DNA of 64,000 bases from Panagrolaimus kolymaensis (lineage: Eukaryota; Nematoda; Chromadorea; Rhabditida; Panagrolaimidae). The notes under the pieces are model-generated. The model did no database searches and was not told the origin of the DNA. It was given only the letters and a program-made list of their open reading frames with translations. Shown one piece after another: positions 22,596 through 33,267 of the stretch (position 1 is its first letter; the number at the start of each line of letters is the position of its first letter). The position numbers and the translations under genes were made by a program. The stretch covers positions 7,812,001-7,876,000 of the forward strand of contig JAJQJQ010000002.1 in assembly GCA_028622995.1 (NCBI GenBank), in the 5' to 3' direction.

Positions 22596-23017
22596 TTTAT
22601 GAAATTTTCAGTTGCTTCGAAGTTCGAGCAATGAATGGAAAAAACTAAGTTTTTGAGTGACCTTTTATATGTTTTATAGTAATCAAATTTTTTTCTAGTT
22701 TCGATTTATTTAATGTAGGTAGAGAATGGATGCACCACAAATAAATCTGTTGTAAAAACAAGTTAGTTTGTCATCAAAAAAAAATAAGAGCAAAGTTTGA
22801 ATGCGAGACCGATGTAGTTTAAAATTATGGGTTGTTGTTGGTTGTTGTTGCATGCACTAACATGATTACTTTATTTTAAAAAGAGTGACAATAAAATTGT
22901 TTTTTTTAGAAAAATTTTAAAGGCGTGAATACAATTATTTTTGTTTAGAGGCCTGTCAATTTAGAGTGATGGAGAGAAGTTTTTTTAGATTTTGTGTTTG
23001 AGTAAAAAAACACAAGT
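22596..23017. other. Intergenic upstream of GST
   Basis: Nothing supported. Contains a short GTTGTTGTTG run near 22830-22850 and A/T tracts. Confidence 0.4.
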
Positions 23018-23216
23018 TTAAAGGGACATAGCTATTTCATGCCTTTTTTGAAATTTCGTTTGCGGGCACTGCAAGTTACACTTGGTAAGGCGCGTGTTTG
23101 AATTACCGTGTAAGACAAAAGTGACACGGTAATTCAAACACGCGCCGCCCCAACTGTTCCTATCAGCCCCAGTATCGAAATTTTTGAAAAGGCATGAAAT
23201 AGCTATGTCCCTTTAA
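23018..23216 (+). mobile_element. Foldback MITE, 191-bp family, copy 1
   Basis: Element 23022-23212 flanked by TTAA on both sides (23018-23021, 23213-23216). Terminal inverted repeats of about 26 bp begin AGGGACATAGCTATTTCATG. A separate inner palindrome has two 23-base arms (23089-23111 and 23124-23146) beginning GGCGCGTGTTTGAATTACC. The element has no coding capacity. It is nearly identical to the copy at 27210-27400, which lies in the opposite orientation. TTAA target duplications suggest piggyBac-type mobilisation; this is inferred from the target site only. Confidence 0.88.
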
Positions 23217-23532
23217 TTTTTTTGATCATTGTTGCTATTGTAAAACTTTTTTCTCATAAAAAAAAAACCATGAAAAGAACCTGATTATTCAGAACCTTTT
23301 ATCATATCGAATAAAGAAGAGAAAAAGCAATCTCATAGCTTTGTTAAAGAATAAAAATAATTTTTACGCAAGAGCATAACAATGCATTTTTTTTTTGAAA
23401 CATTTTTTTGGGTTAATAAAATTACTTTATTTATAAATGTTATTTACAAGGCTAAGAATAAACAATAAAAATTTTTTAAAAAAGAAATATTGTAGTTTTG
23501 AAGAATTTAAAATTATTTATAGAAGATTATTT

Positions 23533-24285
23533 TTAGTTGAGATCAACAAGTTTATGCCATCGTTTAGCTGTAACACCTTTATTGCTCATAGTCTAAAAAC
23601 GGGATCTGATTGTTAAAACCTTCCAATTAATTTTTATGTAAACTTACTTGAATAAGATAATCTCCTTCTCGAGTGTAATGATAAAGCTCTTCATTATCTC
23701 CTTCAACTTCATATCGAAGATAGTGTTCACCAAGTGTGTTTTCATCGGGCATGGAAAATGTGATCTAAAGTTTTTTTTGTTGATTAAAATTTTCAATTAT
23801 CTTCCAAAATTAAAATTTTTTAGCTTGAATTATTCTTACGAAGAAGCAATAAAGTTAAAAGTCTGTCCTTTCTTTGGTAAAAATAAATTTAGTCCCACCT
23901 TATGATTGGTGTTATCCATGCCTTCTCCATCAAAAGTTTCACCAAGTTTCCAATCAACATAATCAATTCGTTTGCTTGATAGATTTTTAAGGGTATATGT
24001 TCCAGGTTTGGAGCCTTTTTCAAAAACATATGTAATTGGAGTATGACAAATAATTTTTCGTTTTATCACATCTAACCCTAAAAAATATTTATTTTTGTTT
24101 TGGAACAAAAAATATTAAACAAATTTTATACCTTTGGTTCCCAAATAATCTTCAAAACCTTCAGATTTTACAAGTTCAAAGGCTCCAAGAAATTTTTCTG
24201 GAATTGCTTCTTCCGATTTTTTCATTTCGCAAATTTGAAATGAAGCAATTAAAACAAAAAATACAATAGCAATACTTTTAAACAT
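23533..24285 (-). CDS. Secreted fatty-acid-binding protein (LBP type)
   Basis: Lipid carrier of the FABP/lipocalin fold, extracellular because of a signal peptide at residues 1-20 (SIAIVFFVLIASFQICEM). Exons 24285-24132, 24077-23899, 23764-23648 and 23592-23533 give 169 aa. FABP hallmarks: PEKFLGAFELVKSEGFEDYL at the start of the mature protein, TYTLKNLSSKRIDYVDWKLG, GETFDGEGMD, and the C-terminal strand TMSNKGVTAKRWHKL with the Arg of the P2 motif. Four exons is the classic FABP gene layout. It is most like C. elegans LBP-1/2/3, the secreted class, as expected for nematode perivitelline/pseudocoelomic fluid proteins. Confidence 0.88.
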
Positions 24286-25096
24286 TTTTTCTTTCTTTTT
24301 TTCGAGGTAAATTTTAAAATAAAAAGTAGGCGATTGAAATAAAGCATGAAGAATCCATAGTTCAGAAGTTTGCTTTTATATGGTTTTCCAAAAAGGAAAG
24401 TATTTACATTAAGTTTGAAATTTCCATAATAAAAAAGCATCAAAACATTTGATAAGATTGTTTTTTTATTTTTTAGTTTTCGTCATTTTCCAAAACGACA
24501 AAAATAACGAACGATAAAGGTAAAGGTAAAGCATAATTTTGTGTTTCGACCGTGTCACTTCTTTTTGTTTATTTGGCAGACAACAGAAAGGGAAAACTTT
24601 CAGTGATCATTGAAATCATTCATTCATTCAAGTCCAAATGTTCGATTAAAAAAGCAAAGTAAAAATAATAATAAAAAATAAGATGCGTATTTATTTTTAT
24701 TTTCTTCTTGAATGATTTTTATGATGCGGCAATGTGTTTTTTTAAGCGACGATGTAATCACATAAAGAATTGTAGCTTCAGAAATCTTTGTTATTGCAAA
24801 TATTATTACATTACCGTTAAAATTACAATGAGCAACAAATTTTATTACCTTTTTTAAATACATTTTACTTAATGGGTTTTAATAGATTTTTTGTTTTCTT
24901 TCTAATCCTCAAAACTACAATACGTCGTCAAAATGGTGGAAAAATAGGCATGACTAACACAAATAAAAAGACCAACCTCAACATGACCTCGGCACTTGTG
25001 TGTACGCATTCATTCAACAACGCTGTGTTTAGCCCATAAAATTTTTCCTTGCAAAATCCAAGTTGGGCATTTGCCATCCATTTTTTAAACAACAAA
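24286..25096. other. Intergenic, divergent promoter region
   Basis: Lies between the divergently transcribed FABP and membrane-protein genes. Short frames (24249-24863) lack motifs and splice support. No other structure seen. Confidence 0.4.
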
Positions 25097-25882
25097 ATGT
25101 TGTGTTGTTGTGGTCGACAAACTTTAGCTTATTCCATTAACAAATTCAAATTATCAGTTTTAAAAAATCTTCATTGGCTTTTTTTACCATGGAGTATTCA
25201 ATTTTTAATGATATTTTATTACGATTGGAATTATATGGATTACACTTTAATAAATTATTGTCAAAGCATGCCTGCATATCAAAATTATACCAGGCTTATT
25301 TTCAAATGCAATGAAACGAAAAAAGTAGGTTTTATTTCTTCAAATTAAATGCACGCTATGAATTTGAGATAAATATTGTCCGACACACTTTTTTGTATCA
25401 CCACTAAGTTTGATATTCCAATTTAATCATCAAAAAAAGTTTAGGTGCTTGAAAGCTTTTCTGAAATAAATCTCACATTATCACAAATTGAAAAGAGAAA
25501 TGCATTATTTCAAGAAATTAAGTTCAAAATTCCATCTCAATTATGGCGAGAAAAAAAAGCAATAAAGCAATGTTTGAAAGATAACCTGAATTCAAAGGCA
25601 ACAGAATATGAGAACATTTTGCATGCTTTTATTCCAATCATGTTTACAATTTTTGGTGTTACGGTTTTATTATTTTTGACTTTAATCAAATATTGTCGAT
25701 TTGCGGAATTGCTTTACACAACTATATTATGTTTCATGTTTCAATTTATGACTTTGACGCCGATGCTGGCAATTAAAACTGCTGACATCGCTCTTTACCA
25801 AAATCATGAAAATTGGGAATTTCTAAAAACTTTTTATCGGTTTAATTTGCTTGAATGTTCATTGTTAACTAAATCAAGTTAG
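25097..25882 (+). CDS. Unknown multi-pass membrane protein
   Basis: Two exons (25097-25324 and 25445-25882) give 221 aa. Predicted topology: a Cys-rich cytosolic start (MLCCCGRQ), TM1 at about 26-45 (LFLPWSIQFLMIFYY), an extracellular loop of about 95 residues with NYT, NET and NLT glycosylation sequons, TM2 (FIPIMFTIFGVTVLLFLTLI) and TM3 (LLYTTILCFMFQFMTL). Intron ends are canonical (GTAGGT...TTTAG, phase 0). I do not recognise the family; a tetraspan-like nematode membrane protein is possible. The relatively low complexity and the lack of paralogues in the window keep confidence moderate. Confidence 0.55.
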
Positions 25883-26244
25883 TACACTTAAAATCATGCG
25901 TAAAAAATCACAACATTTTACCATAGAAGCATAGAAATAAAGTTATTATTTTGTGCATTGAAAATTATATTTGGGATTGTAAGGAAATTATAGTTTAGTT
26001 AAAAGTAATGAAAGAGTAATAATAGTTAATGGAAATATTGTATCTTAGACATGCAATCATACTGAATGTCCATCTGGTTTGGTTGCAACCGTATTATTTA
26101 TACAATTAAGGTTTACAAAAGAAATGGAAGTAATTTCTCGTTATTATGAATCAGAAAGATTATATCAAAACAACAAAACTTTTATAAACAAATCACAATA
26201 AAGTGTAAAAAAACAAATAAAAAACAACACAAAAAACAAAAGAT
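25883..26244. other. Intergenic
   Basis: Convergent 3' flanks of the membrane-protein gene (+) and the BTB gene (-). The part after about 26165 is homologous to the right arm of the inverted duplication. Confidence 0.4.
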
Positions 26245-27452
26245 TTAAAAATCATAAATATTATTTTGAACGCAGAAACGAATACACCATTTTTTGAGTT
26301 CTTCCATTTCATATTGCTTTGCCATTTGTAAACGAGAACGAACATTTTCAATAGTCGTTGTTTCAGTAAATTTAGCAAGAGCGAGCTTCTAAAAAGAATA
26401 TTCTAGATGCCAAAGGAAAAAATAAATATCATACCAAAAGTTCTTGAATGTCATATTTGTCTGCAATTTTATAAACTTCTTCAAGTTTTTCGAAATCAGA
26501 AAGAGTTCCATTTTCACAAAAATCAACCATTTTTTGAACAATTTTAGGATCAAAATCAGTAATTTCGACGACATTCTTGGTTGATTCTTTCCATTCACGA
26601 TCAAACATTGTTTTGAAAACAGGCGAACAAGCAGTCATAATTGGTTTGATAGCCTAAAACTCGTATAATTAAACGATAATGATTAGAGAAACATACTTCA
26701 ATGCTGGTTCCTTTGCATTTGATGAGAAATTTAACAGATGGATCATCTTTCCAAAGTTGTTTTAACTTTCCCAAGGTATTCATAGCTGCATTACCACATA
26801 AAGAAGGTGCAAGTTGATAATATTGATTTCGAAAAGTATATACATCTACATAAAGACATAAATTCGGAGAATTTAAGAAACGTTTAATAACTAAAATGAA
26901 GAAAGCCGGTAAAAACCATTAGAATTCAACTGCTTACCGTTGGTTTGTGTAGGTAAATCTTCATTAAAATATTGATGATATTTGATGGTACCAGGATTAG
27001 GATTGATATCAATGGAAAATGATAAGTTACCATAATCATCTTTGTTAAATTTGAAAACTCCAGTATAGTTTTTGCCATCATATGGATCAATTGCTGTCAT
27101 TTTTTCACTTTGCCTACCATTAATAATATCGTTACGTTCAACAGCATCAAATTTCCATACAAACATCTTTTGAATACAAACACGCTGAAAAAATGATAAA
27201 AAGCTTTAAAGGGACATAGCTATTTCATGCCTTTTCAAAAATTTCGATACTGGGGCTGATAGGAACAGTTGGGGCGGCGCGTGTTTGAATTACCGTGTCA
27301 CTTCTGTCTTACACGGTAATTCAAACACGCGCCTTACCAAGTGTAACTTGCAGTGCCCGCAAACGAAATTTCAAAAAAGGCATGAAATAGCTATGTCCCT
27401 TTAAGTAAAGAAAAAAAACACTTACTTTTGATTCAATTGTAGCTAATGCCAT
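26245..27452 (-). CDS. BTB/POZ domain protein (MATH-BTB-like), left copy
   Basis: Five exons (27452-27426, 27184-26938, 26890-26697, 26653-26435, 26388-26245) give 276 aa. The N-terminal half looks like a degenerate MATH domain (MFVWKFDAVE, FKFNKDDYGNLSFSIDINPN). A BTB/POZ domain (about 150-230) has KFLIKCKG, ACSPVFKTMFDREWKES, VVEITDFDPKIVQKMVDF and the EEVYKIADKYDIQEL helix, then a BACK-like tail. Proteins of this class are substrate adaptors of Cullin-3 ligases. The first intron holds a 191-bp MITE and is thereby 241 bp, versus 48 bp in the right-arm copy. The protein is only moderately similar to its mirror gene at 38409-39419. Confidence 0.85.
27206..27404 (-). mobile_element. Foldback MITE, 191-bp family, copy 2 (in intron 1 of the BTB gene)
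   Basis: Element 27210-27400 flanked by TTAA (27206-27209, 27401-27404), inverted relative to the copy at 23022. Equal length; in the central loop I see one substitution between them. The corresponding intron of the right-arm gene (38436-38483) has no insertion, giving an empty site. Confidence 0.88.
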
Positions 27453-27970
27453 GTTGTAATAAACCTTGAAAAAATCAACAAATCCAAGGTTGTAAGAAAA
27501 ATGAGTTTACAATAAAGTTCAACAAACTTCAAGATAAAGTTTTCAGCGTTTACAAAATCAAACTATGCTTTTTAAAATATGAGAGGAGTGATAGCAAGTA
27601 ACAATGCTGCAAGCTAAACAGTTTCTTCTTGAGATCAAGAAAAGTTCAAACATGGTAAGTGTGCAAGCTAGTTGTAACCTTCAACAATGAACTAATGGCT
27701 CATCATTACCATTTCACATATCATTATGCATGTTAGTGAAAGTGTAAAATCCTTCACCAAACTCAAAAAATCGACGACATAATAATGGCTCATTGTTTTT
27801 TACATTATCTCAACAAAAACAATAGCAAAAGCAAAATTTATTATAATAAGCGATTTATTTATTACACCTTTACAAAATAGAAATGATCACAATCAATCAA
27901 TAATCAAATGATGATGGAAGAATAAATAAAGTCAAGCATCAGAAAATGAGAAGCGCCACCGAACATTTAT

Positions 27971-28297
27971 TTATTCGCTTTTGACAGGTAAAATAACTTC
28001 ACCAGCTTGTGCACCAGCTTTGAAAGGAGCTTGAGGATCTTCTTCATCTGCAGGAACTTCAGCCCATTGAATAACCAATTTATCATCTTTTGGTGGACCA
28101 TTCAAGCGAATAATTTCAAATGGAGTCTTGCCTTGAGGTGGAACAAATCCATAAACAGGTTTAACACGGTAATGTTCATTATTAGATGATTTGACTTTAT
28201 AACCAAGACGAGCATCGGTTAAGTTGACGATATGATGAGTTGCTGAACCACCAGTTGCAGGAAACTTTGCAGCAGGAGGATCAATGTTGAGTGACAT
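27971..28297 (-). CDS. Sperm-specific family class P (SSP) MSP-domain protein, left copy
   Basis: 108 aa made of a single MSP domain: LNIDPPAAKFPATGGSATHH, then KVKSSNNEHYRVKPVYGFV with the conserved N-x2-RV-P, KTPFEIIRL, DDKLVIQWAEVPADEEDP and GEVILPVKSE. In nematodes the SSP class is expressed in sperm and is related to the MSP cytoskeleton. The protein is identical to the right-arm copy at 37578-37904. The ATG lies three bases after a TTTTTTAG acceptor, with a 5' exon upstream (about 28355-28470) that could be 5'UTR. In one frame that exon would extend the protein N-terminally with a hydrophobic stretch; I prefer the internal ATG because the domain is complete there. Confidence 0.93.
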   Translation of the reverse strand: MSLNIDPPAAKFPATGGSATHHIVNLTDARLGYKVKSSNNEHYRVKPVYGFVPPQGKTPFEIIRLNGPPKDDKLVIQWAEVPADEEDPQAPFKAGAQAGEVILPVKSE

Positions 28298-28344
28298 AAT
28301 CTAAAAAATAAATGAAGTTCAGAAGTTCCATGATGAAAGAAAAA

Positions 28345-28520
28345 AACATACTTTGTCGATGATGAATAAAAGCAGCGACGATGAGAAGAACAATTGAAGC
28401 AGCGACCACAATTTTTGAAAAAAGCAAAATGGAAATGAATGAGCTTTTATCGGCATTTAGTGGGTTATATCTAAAACGAAGCAGCAAAAATGCAAATTTT
28501 AAAAACTCATGAAAAAGCAT
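28345..28520 (-). other. Upstream exon/ORF of the SSP gene, left copy
   Basis: An upstream exon with GTATGT donor near 28355, spliced to the acceptor just before the SSP ATG. One frame encodes a hydrophobic segment (KIVVAASIVLLIVAAFIHH); another frame would join in phase to the SSP domain. It is duplicated, unchanged by eye, at 37355-37530. Status (5'UTR, uORF or N-terminal extension) is unresolved. Confidence 0.35.
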
Positions 28521-29167
28521 TTTTTTATGAGATGTAAAACAAAATAATTATTCTGCTTCACTTTCATTGACTTCTCAACATTTTTATGCTGAAAATTTTA
28601 TTATGGCTTTGATTTAAATCGCGTTGCAGAATCCATAGAGTTCAATGAGATACGCCTCCATGTTTACTCAAGTTTATCACAAAGCTATAAACTTTATTAT
28701 CAATTTATAACGACCATTCTTCATTTGGAAGTCTAATTTAAGAAGCAATTCACACAAAGACTCCTTCCTATGCCTTACAATTATTCGTACATAAATGGAA
28801 TTATTACAAAGCAACTCGCATTAATGACATTCATACAAATGTGATTTATGCACTTATATATGTAGCTCTTCTTTTCAGCCGCAAGAATTATGCTGGAGGT
28901 GGAGATGAGGTTAATGTAAAGCATGATCTTTTGGTTTTAAAAGTTATTAGAATTATCAATTCCATCAATGTTGGATGCAATAAACACATTAGTTTTGTTT
29001 GTGTAAGAAACATATAAATAAGGAAGTTTGGAATTTTTGTTATCTTCTTTTCTGCAATTAATATATCAAAAATTTACAGGATAGTACAATAACAAAAACA
29101 AAGTGAAACACATTCAAAAACATATGTATTTATTTTACAAAAGTTACAGATCAATATAAAACATTTT
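28521..29167. other. Intergenic within left arm
   Basis: SSP promoter and RING gene 3' flank. Partly conserved with 36654-37350 in the right arm, but with clear substitutions and indels in the middle. No gene seen. Confidence 0.45.
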
Positions 29168-29415
29168 TCAAATATTAAAAGGTACAATAGAACAAATGGC
29201 AGTTTTACAATCATCAAAATCATCTTCATAAAAAGCAGCATCAGCAGTTGCACAACTTAAAGCTTGTAATTCTTCGATGAGAGATTCTTCATAATCTGAT
29301 GCATTCATTGGAAGTGGCGAGTACTTTATCTAAAAATCAAAGGATTAGAAACATGAAATAACCAAACATCATTAAAAGTTAATGCATCAGCTAAACAAGG
29401 GTAAGAAAAACATAC
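29168..29415 (-). repeat. Shared terminal intron-exon module, copy 2 (RING, left)
   Basis: Last intron plus last exon homologous to 18113-18361 and 36406-36653. Both the intron text and the encoded acidic tail match. Confidence 0.8.
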
Positions 29416-30204
29416 ATATTGAGCAGTGCTACAGTCACTGATAGTTACAGCATAAAATGGATTAGTTATTGGACCAGAAAATGTTTCATCTTTTGAGTAA
29501 AAATCAGGCGAAGTTGAAATCCATGATGTGCAAGGTTCATTCATATTTGAATACTTGATTGTTGTTCCACTAATATATTCCATTGATTTTTCTGTATCAT
29601 TTTCATAGTTGCTCATTGCTGATGTTGACGAATCCGTGATGTTTGGTGAAGATTGAGATGGAATAAGATGAACAATTGAAAGTGAAGTTTCATCATCAGG
29701 TGTTGTTGCTATGGGTTGTTTAAATTTTGAATATGTTAAAGCTTTAGTTGGATATAAACGTAACAAATTTCTTTTCAGATACGTATATTCGTTAACTGAA
29801 GAAGCATTTCGTAAAGCATTACCATGACGACATGTTGATACTGGACAAAGATATTTTCCATTTGAAATCTCTGAAAATGCAAATGATGATTGTGTGATAA
29901 CCGTTAATGACAAAGATATAATAAACAAAGAAGATGGTAGCTTCGATGTTAGAGAAATAATCAGATGTGGAACATACCAATATCAGTCAATTCATTTAGA
30001 CATTCTCCACAAATTGCATGACAGCATGAAAAGATTTCAAGTTGATCATTAAAAAGTATTTCTTGACATGGTCCATCACATGTTCTCATATCTTTCTGAA
30101 AACAGCAAACATTTAGTGAATAGCAAAAATTTATGGGGAAAAAAACTTACAAAATTCATATCAATGTCACCAAGAGTATCACACGAATCAACATTCAACG
30201 CCAT
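29168..30204 (-). CDS. RING-type zinc-finger protein, left copy
   Basis: Exons 30204-30151, 30095-29978, 29870-29416 and 29329-29168 give 262 aa. The ring runs from about residue 22: CDGPC, then SCCHAICGECL, then LCPVSTC, i.e. a C3HC4-like spacing, followed by a basic segment TYLKRNLLRLYPTKAL. The rest is Ser/Thr-rich and probably disordered. The last exon (IKYSPLPMNASDYEES...) is shared with the kinase at 18113. A ubiquitin-ligase role is inferred from the ring alone. It is very similar to the right-arm copy (a two-residue length difference in the Ser-rich part). Confidence 0.8.
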
Positions 30205-30460
30205 CGATTTCTTCCACTTTTGATGATTGCAAACATAAAACAAATAAACACATTTTGCTTTTATTCATTGCTTTCAGAATATTTTTTTATGTAAATTATT
30301 CGTTGAGTCGAAATGATAATTGTTAAAAGCTAAAATATGTTTGATCGAAATTCGAATGCAGAGGATGAACTGAAGAAAAACAAAATTTTTCTGTAAAAAT
30401 TGCTTTAGCCTAAAAAAAGTTTGAAGCAGCCAATTCGCCAAAGATGGCTGTCAGGCAACT

Positions 30461-31275
30461 GATTATAAAATCTTCTTTTTTTTTTTTGCAGAATTTGTTG
30501 CTGTATTTTTTTTCATCCGCGGGCTATTTCTTATTTATTAAACCTTGATAACTCTATTTATCAAAGATACAGTATTAGGATTATGAGTGATTTACTAAAT
30601 TTATATTAGATTCCCTTTATTTTGTATTTACTAACTTTGACTACTTTTTTCATAATTAAATTGAACACTCTAGATCTTTCTTGTTCATATGAATGCCACA
30701 TTTTCACTGGTAAATTAAAACAAATTTTTGATATTTAAAGCATGTTAAAAAAACCTTTTTATTTTTACTTTTATTTTTCTTCCACAGATAAACAAGCACA
30801 ATGATGAATTACCGCTACATTTTTTTCTCCTTTCTAGAATGTTATAAGTATGTGGCATTAGTTTCGATCAAAGCTAAACGTTAATATTTGGTGCTTATGG
30901 TTGCGGTTTTTATATTTACCATACATAGGCATTTGAGAGGCTTACAAAAAAGTTAATTATTTTTTACAATAATGGGAACTGCTTTTTTCGTTTATTGTGC
31001 ACTTTAATTGTCATTTCAATAATGCTTTTTGCATTTTGTTCAAATTCCAAGTTTTTTTTCTTTAGGTTGTTTTAATTTTTTATCTTTCAAATACAAAGAA
31101 TAACTCTTTGAGTATACAAAATATTATTATTTGATTCAATAACTTTGAATCAATTTTTTCTTTGAACATTAAAATAACAAAACCAAATTTTAAAAAACAA
31201 TACTGAAGATTTAACATGAGTTGCTGAACCTCGAATGCATAATTTTTGAGCCTCCATCAAATTTAAATTTAAATT
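30461..31275. other. Spacer of inverted duplication, proximal part
   Basis: AT-rich; no exon supported. Contains the 3' flank of the BPI/LBP-like gene. Confidence 0.4.
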
Positions 31276-33267
31276 TTAATTTCGTCCATGAAAATTGCTT
31301 TCTAATTTTAAATCCGTTTGAAGTTTAATAAATCCATCATGAACGGATAAAGTTTCATTTTCTGAATTAATTTTAAAGAATTCATGAATGGCAATTCCAT
31401 TACCCAAAAATAAATGAACTGCATCTTCCACAAATGGGGTTGAAAGATTTACAATGAAATCGACGGTCTAAAAAATAGTGAAAAGTTTATTACTATGGTT
31501 TTCTGATTTTTGGGTTACTTACTTTTTGTGACATATCACTTAATTTACTTTCAATTACGATAGCTTTAGTATTTCGTAATCTTAATTTTCCTTCTAACAT
31601 TCTATTATTAATAATTAAAAATAATTCAGCTTCTCCACTAACTTCAATGCTTATTACGGGATCCATTAACACTGGGTTTGTGATATCCACGCTATTATCA
31701 ATTATATCATTTTCCCGCTTTATATTTGTTTCATTTTTCTTAAAAATATTTGAATCAAATATTTCTACGGATGCATTTAAAAATACAAAGGCTCGCTTTT
31801 CATATAATCGAATTATTGGAGCTGCTAAAGTTTTGACCTAAAATAAAATATTTTTAATAGAGTTTTTTTGCAGCTAAAAAATGATTTACTTCAACGATGA
31901 GAGAAGTTGGACCCAATTCTGCACTCAAATCAGGAAAAAGCGTGCCAAGGCAAAGCATTTCACATTCAGTGTTTAAAAATGGTGAAGTTATATTTGCTTT
32001 AAATTGATCAGAAAAATGTGCAGCTGATACCACTTCTTGAAGGGTTGGTTCATCAATGAAAAGTTCCATCATTTTTTGATCATAAATATTTTCAAGTTCT
32101 GAAAAAAATAAAATTAATAATTTTTGAAATTATAAAAATTGTTTTGAAGCTTTAAGAAAATCCAAAAAAGTTATATTTCGAAGGAGAAATTTAAATATAA
32201 AATTTTCACATAAAAACGAAATTTTCAAGATTATAGTCTAAAAAACCAACCTAAATTTGGATAACTTGAAGGCAGCGTACTTAATGTTTCAATTAAATGT
32301 CCATTAGTAATAAATTTATTTTTCATTCTTAAATCTATGTGACTATTAGTCATGGACATGGAATGAAGGGATTGGCTTAATTTAATATTTTCACCAAACT
32401 TTATTTCTAAATAATTTGGAAATTTTGTTATTTGATATTGCAACCATGGAAGAAGCTTTTCTGAAATCATTTTACAATATGTTTCTTCAACTTTTCGTTT
32501 CATAGCTTTTCCAAGAATGGTTCGAAACCAATGTAAAATATCTGCCGCCATAGAGCCGCTTAAACGAATACGAAAATCGTGGAATTTTGCTGTGCAATGA
32601 TGAATTTGAAATTCATTTGTAACATGATTAATTTGAACCGAAATTTCTGATTGCAAACCAGCAATTCGACCTTGAACATCTCCGCGAAATGGAAGAGCAA
32701 AAAGTGAAAGAAATGCTGATTCTAATTCCCATTCAGCTTGAAGTTCAACTTGTCCACCCAAAGTTGTCATATAAAGTGAATGTTCGCTTGATCGATACCG
32801 AATTAATGGAGGATAAAATCGAGATACAGTAATATTTTGTAAATTTAAATCTCCCGCTGCAATGCCTTTATTGATTTTATGTGTATATGCGTCGATACTC
32901 ATTTCACTAATGGTGTGATTCATCCATAAACGAGTAAAATCTGCAAGGCCATGTAAACCTTTTTCATTAAATCGAAGAACCATCGATGAAATCCATGACT
33001 AAAAATTAGACATTTAGAAAAAAATTGTAGTTTTTAAAAAATCTTAAAAGCTTTCAAAAGTTTTTTGTTTCAATACACTAAAACAATTTTTGACAAAACT
33101 AAACTTTACAATAAAATTTATAAGGATAAGAAAATTTTAGTATCAAAAAAGTTATAAAAATGACAGAAGTTTTTCAAAGCAAAAGTAAAGTTAAACAAAC
33201 TTACAAAATTCAGAATTAAACAAATCACAACCATCCATATCCTTCTCAAATATCCAACGTCAGCCAT
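31276..33267 (-). CDS. BPI/LBP/CETP-family lipid-binding protein
   Basis: Five exons (33267-33205, 32998-32251, 32098-31890, 31837-31523, 31467-31276) give 508 aa, normal for the family. A signal peptide lies at the start (IWMVVICLILNFSWISSM). The N-terminal barrel has FNEKGLHGLADFTRLWM, INKGIAAGDLNLQNITVSRF and a long region with FALPFRGDVQGRIAG; the centre has IEVSGEAELFLIINN. N-glycosylation sequons (NHT, NIT, NLS) agree with secretion. In animals these proteins bind LPS or lipids and nematodes carry several of unknown role. It occupies the spacer between the two arms and has no duplicate in the window. Assignment rests on overall architecture and is moderately strong. Confidence 0.72.

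Larger units (their letters stand above)
26165..30460 (+). repeat. Large inverted duplication, left arm
   Basis: Contains, from outside to inside, a BTB gene, an SSP/MSP gene and a RING-like gene, all on the minus strand. The right arm at 35380-39495 carries the same genes in the same order on the plus strand. Non-coding DNA also matches. Identity is near-complete by eye for about 27780-28590 versus 37300-38097, high for the RING gene and low for the BTB genes. The 191-bp MITE in the BTB intron is present only in this arm. Confidence 0.92.
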
